This document shows positions 6,484-8,393 of a stretch of DNA of 8,393 nucleotides, piece by piece (positions within the stretch are counted from its first letter, which is position 1; every line of letters starts with the position of its first letter). The stretch lies in NCBI GenBank assembly GCA_902158745.1, contig CABGHH010000065.1:1-8393 (forward strand). The letters are read 5' to 3'. The position numbers were made by a program, and so were the translations under genes. Source of the stretch: Candidatus Methanolliviera sp. GoM_asphalt (GTDB taxonomy: Archaea; Halobacteriota; Methanoliparia; Methanoliparales; Methanoliparaceae). Below the pieces are notes generated by a model that worked only from the letters and a program-made list of their open reading frames with translations, made no database searches and was not told where the DNA came from.

Positions 6484-7515
6484 TTAGAGATCCATCACGG
6501 CAAAGATTTTTGCGAAGAGATTTTCCAAATGAATATACGCGTATTTTCCTCTTCGCATCATATAATCTGCCTCTCCTAAATACAAGGTCATCTTAGCCTT
6601 CTTCTTCTCATCAAAATCCATCTCGGGTATTTTCTTCCACAACTTTTCTAAAATTTCTTCCTCTCCATATCCTCCCTCTATCGTGATCCTTTCCACTATG
6701 CTCTTTATATTTTTAGGATCCTCAAAAATCGAAGATTTGCGACTACCTTTTTTAAATAGATCGTCCAGATATGATTTAAATTCCTCGACAGACTCTTTTA
6801 TGGCTTCGGCATCTATTTCCTGCCCTTTTAACGATACCATCTGCAAGACCTTTATACCGAACTCTAAATTATCCGAGAGGTAGTATTCCATCGCGGCTTT
6901 ACCATCATCGACGAACCTTAAATCTTCTCTCTCTGCAATCTTAAGAAGTCTTCTCTCGATCTTCTTCTTATCCACATTCTTTAAAGATAGATTGAGACAC
7001 CTCGATCTTATCGGAAGGATGATCTTTGAAGGCTGACTCGTGGCGAAGACGAACCTGCACGTCTCTGAATATCTCTCCATCATCCTCCTTAATGCCTGCT
7101 GTGCATCGTATCTCAAAGATTCGGCGTTATCTATAAAAATTATCTTAAAATCCGCATTCAACGGTGGTATCGGGGCATATTTTTTTACCACCTCTTTAAA
7201 TACAGAGATAACTGTCTTCTTCTTATCGTAAAATCGCAAAAATTTCTTCTCCTTCTCTAAATAAGCTTTTCCAAGGTCAAAAAAATCAGAAGCATTGAAG
7301 ATGGTCAGATTTTCCTTCAAGGAATCTCCATACAAATCTTCAGCCATCGCGAGAACCAGTGAGGTTTTTCCACTTGCAGGTGGCCCGATTATGAATAGAT
7401 GTGGAAGACCTCCTCTCTTTATGAGACACTTTAATCTCTCAACGATCTCTTCGTGTCCCACGACATCGTCCAAACTTCTGGAGCGATATTTTTCTGTCCA
7501 TAGAATACTTTTCAT
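6484..7515 (-). CDS. Divergent RFC small-subunit-like AAA+ clamp loader protein
   Basis: A 343-residue relative of archaeal replication factor C small subunits, which load the PCNA sliding clamp on DNA. It begins with the family signature WTEKYRSRSLDDVVGHEE (6-23) and has Walker A GPPASGKT (44-51), NASD (74-77), AQQALRRMMERYSE (138-151) and the SRC arginine-finger motif (171-173). The catalytic positions are altered. Walker B reads IIFIDNAESL (125-134), with Asn130 where RFC has Glu. The sensor 1 region reads FATSQPSKI, with Ser where Asn is usual. The sensor 2 region reads DNLEFGIKVLQ in place of GDMRRAINVLQ, losing the Arg. A stretch after NASD (about 78-105) is lengthened and Lys-rich. It may be a non-hydrolysing subunit of a hetero-oligomeric RFC, like the second small subunit of some euryarchaea, or another clamp-loader-like ATPase. 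It converges on the CARDB gene with a 9-base gap. Confidence 0.85.
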   Translation of the reverse strand: MKSILWTEKYRSRSLDDVVGHEEIVERLKCLIKRGGLPHLFIIGPPASGKTSLVLAMAEDLYGDSLKENLTIFNASDFFDLGKAYLEKEKKFLRFYDKKKTVISVFKEVVKKYAPIPPLNADFKIIFIDNAESLRYDAQQALRRMMERYSETCRFVFATSQPSKIILPIRSRCLNLSLKNVDKKKIERRLLKIAEREDLRFVDDGKAAMEYYLSDNLEFGIKVLQMVSLKGQEIDAEAIKESVEEFKSYLDDLFKKGSRKSSIFEDPKNIKSIVERITIEGGYGEEEILEKLWKKIPEMDFDEKKKAKMTLYLGEADYMMRRGKYAYIHLENLFAKIFAVMDL

Positions 7516-7545
7516 CGTGTATCCAACCCTGGTGCTGAAGGATCG

Positions 7546-7553
7546 TTATAAAA
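7546..7553 (-). promoter_or_regulatory. TATA-like box for the RFC-like gene
   Basis: On the minus strand this reads TTTTATAA, preceded by the purine-rich GAGGAGAAAA, a plausible BRE context. Its centre is about 35 bases before the start at 7515, which predicts a leader of about 10 bases or less. No Shine-Dalgarno site lies before the ATG. Confidence 0.5.
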
Positions 7554-7562
7554 TTTTCTCCT

Positions 7563-7590
7563 CAATCGTGTTTTACAACCGCCGCGATTG
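7563..7590. repeat. Short inverted repeat upstream of the RFC-like gene promoter
   Basis: CAATCG at 7563-7568 and CGATTG at 7585-7590 form 6-base arms around a 16-base spacer, just upstream of the TATA-like box on the minus strand. TTTT follows on the plus strand. It could be an operator or a weak hairpin. Short arms like these also occur by chance. Confidence 0.2.
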
Positions 7591-7701
7591 TTTTCGTTCC
7601 TACAAATGGATCCACTATTAAATAAGGCTTACCAAATCCAAATTGGTTCTTTTATTGATAAGAAATAGGAAAATATTGAAGGAGAGAGATTGAGCATAAG
7701 A

Positions 7702-8262
7702 TTACGATTCCACGATCTCCCTGATCTTCTGTAACTCTTCTAACATCATCTCCTCGACGGACCTCCGCTCCGATTGGGATAATTTCCCAATTTTTCCAGA
7801 TATCTCATCCCTCATCTCAGGTCCATTTTTTACGTTCATCAGAGACATCTCCGGCACGTTCGATCCACCCATCGCGGCGGTCTGTATTGTTACGTTGTAC
7901 ATGCCGAAATACCTCTTCAACGGGCCATGGCTTAAGCCGGCCATTGTGATTCTTCCATAACTTATCTCCTTCTCTCGTCTGAAAAATACGCCATATTTGC
8001 CGTGCACCGCATCCTCCCCCAGATCGAATTCTATCGTCTCATAAAATTTCGGGATCCACCAACTGGTATAAATTAAAGCGACCGATGTCGGTAGATAAAC
8101 CGAGAGAAGATATATCAAGAGCCGATCGGCAGATACGAAGAACGCAATGGGTACGCTCCAAGACAAAACTACCACCACAACCAAGAAGAACATCCAGAGA
8201 TACCAGTAAGGCTTCATCTTTGGATCTGGTCTTATTAACTCTCTGCGATCACTTGTTTCCAT
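7702..8262 (-). CDS. Membrane protein with bacterial PH (YdbS/DUF304-like) domain
   Basis: A 186-residue protein of unknown function. After a charged cytoplasmic start, two hydrophobic helices lie at about 20-44 (WYLWMFFLVVVVVLSW...) and 48-68, separated by a very short turn. A bPH2-type beta domain follows at about 72-160. It shows the family pattern FDLGEDAVHGKYGVFFRREKE, then YGRITMAGLSHGPLKRYFGM and VTIQTAAM, with a conserved-looking Glu-rich end (PEMRDEISGKI). The tail (163-184) is a charged amphipathic helix. Membrane-linked PH proteins of this group are widespread in bacteria and archaea, but their role is not established. The gene stands alone on the minus strand, 186 bases upstream of the RFC-like gene. 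That spacing, and the separate TATA box of the RFC-like gene, argue against an operon. Confidence 0.82.
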   Translation of the reverse strand: METSDRRELIRPDPKMKPYWYLWMFFLVVVVVLSWSVPIAFFVSADRLLIYLLSVYLPTSVALIYTSWWIPKFYETIEFDLGEDAVHGKYGVFFRREKEISYGRITMAGLSHGPLKRYFGMYNVTIQTAAMGGSNVPEMSLMNVKNGPEMRDEISGKIGKLSQSERRSVEEMMLEELQKIREIVES

Positions 8263-8290
8263 ATTTTATTAACAATCAATGACGTTTCCA

Positions 8291-8300
8291 ATATTTAAAT
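8291..8300 (-). promoter_or_regulatory. TATA-like box for the PH-domain gene
   Basis: On the minus strand this reads ATTTAAATAT, centred about 33 bases before the ATG at 8262. Transcription would start only some 8 bases before the ATG. The sequence before the ATG is AT-rich with no Shine-Dalgarno site, so the mRNA is probably leaderless or nearly so. Confidence 0.5.
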
Positions 8301-8330
8301 CTATCTATTGACTCCTCTTTTTAACACAAA

Positions 8331-8340
8331 TATTTTAAAA
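8331..8340 (+). promoter_or_regulatory. Possible TATA-like box for a gene running off the right edge
   Basis: TATTTTAAAA on the plus strand is preceded by ACACAAA. The ATG at 8383 is the only plus-strand start in its neighbourhood that stays open to the window end. The ATG at 8372 stops after four codons. With a start near 8365 this could drive a gene beginning at 8383, but only 11 bases of it are visible. Confidence 0.25.
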
Positions 8341-8393
8341 CCTTGTATCCATTCAGCTTTTGGGGATTGGGATGCAAAGTAAATGAAGAAGAT

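Noticed and set aside
7295..7621. Plus-strand open frame opposite the start of the RFC-like gene
   Set aside because: Most of it is antisense to the conserved P-loop region, and it has no ribosome binding site or recognisable motif.
7631..7680. Terminator for the PH-domain gene
   Set aside because: The minus strand has pyrimidine-rich stretches and a small ACCAA/TTGGT inverted repeat, but neither a clear U-run nor a stable hairpin.

Overview
The window looks like chromosomal DNA from a euryarchaeon. The signs are an archaeal-type tungstate/molybdate (Wtp) transport operon, a replication-factor-C-like clamp-loader subunit, AT-rich TATA-like boxes at archaeal spacing, Shine-Dalgarno sites of the GAGGTGAT type, and heavy use of AGA/AGG and ATA codons. 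Methanogen, ANME or Archaeoglobus-like lineages would all fit. The sequence alone does not settle the genus.

Region 1 (1-5146, + strand) is a tight operon for acquiring tungsten or molybdenum and inserting it into cofactor. It opens with the 3' end of an unrecognised gene, cut by the window edge. Five bases later comes a 599-residue protein that joins a complete WtpA-type oxyanion-binding protein to a complete TupA-type tungstate-binding protein. Then follow a WtpB permease, a WtpC ATPase overlapping it by ATGA, and the molybdopterin molybdenumtransferase MoeA. The apparent logic is capture of W/Mo outside the membrane, import, and MoeA insertion into molybdopterin. Two things are odd: the two-receptor fusion, and a WtpC that lacks roughly 85-95 residues between the D-loop and the C-terminal TOBE region, including the switch histidine.

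Region 2 (5137-6474, + strand) holds a doubtful 64-codon ORF overlapping the moeA stop. After it comes a gene with its own TATA-like box and Shine-Dalgarno site, encoding a secreted protein with two CARDB/Ig-like domains.

Region 3 (6484-8262, - strand) has two separately promoted genes. One is a divergent RFC small-subunit-like AAA+ protein that keeps the P-loop and SRC motif but has changed Walker B, sensor 1 and sensor 2 positions. The other is a two-helix membrane protein with a bacterial-PH (YdbS/DUF304-like) domain. Both have a TATA-like box about 33-35 nt before the start codon and no Shine-Dalgarno site, so they are probably leaderless or nearly so.

The right edge (8263-8393) is a divergent intergenic region and may contain the first codons of another + strand gene. 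I saw no tRNA, rRNA, CRISPR array, insertion sequence or integrase.
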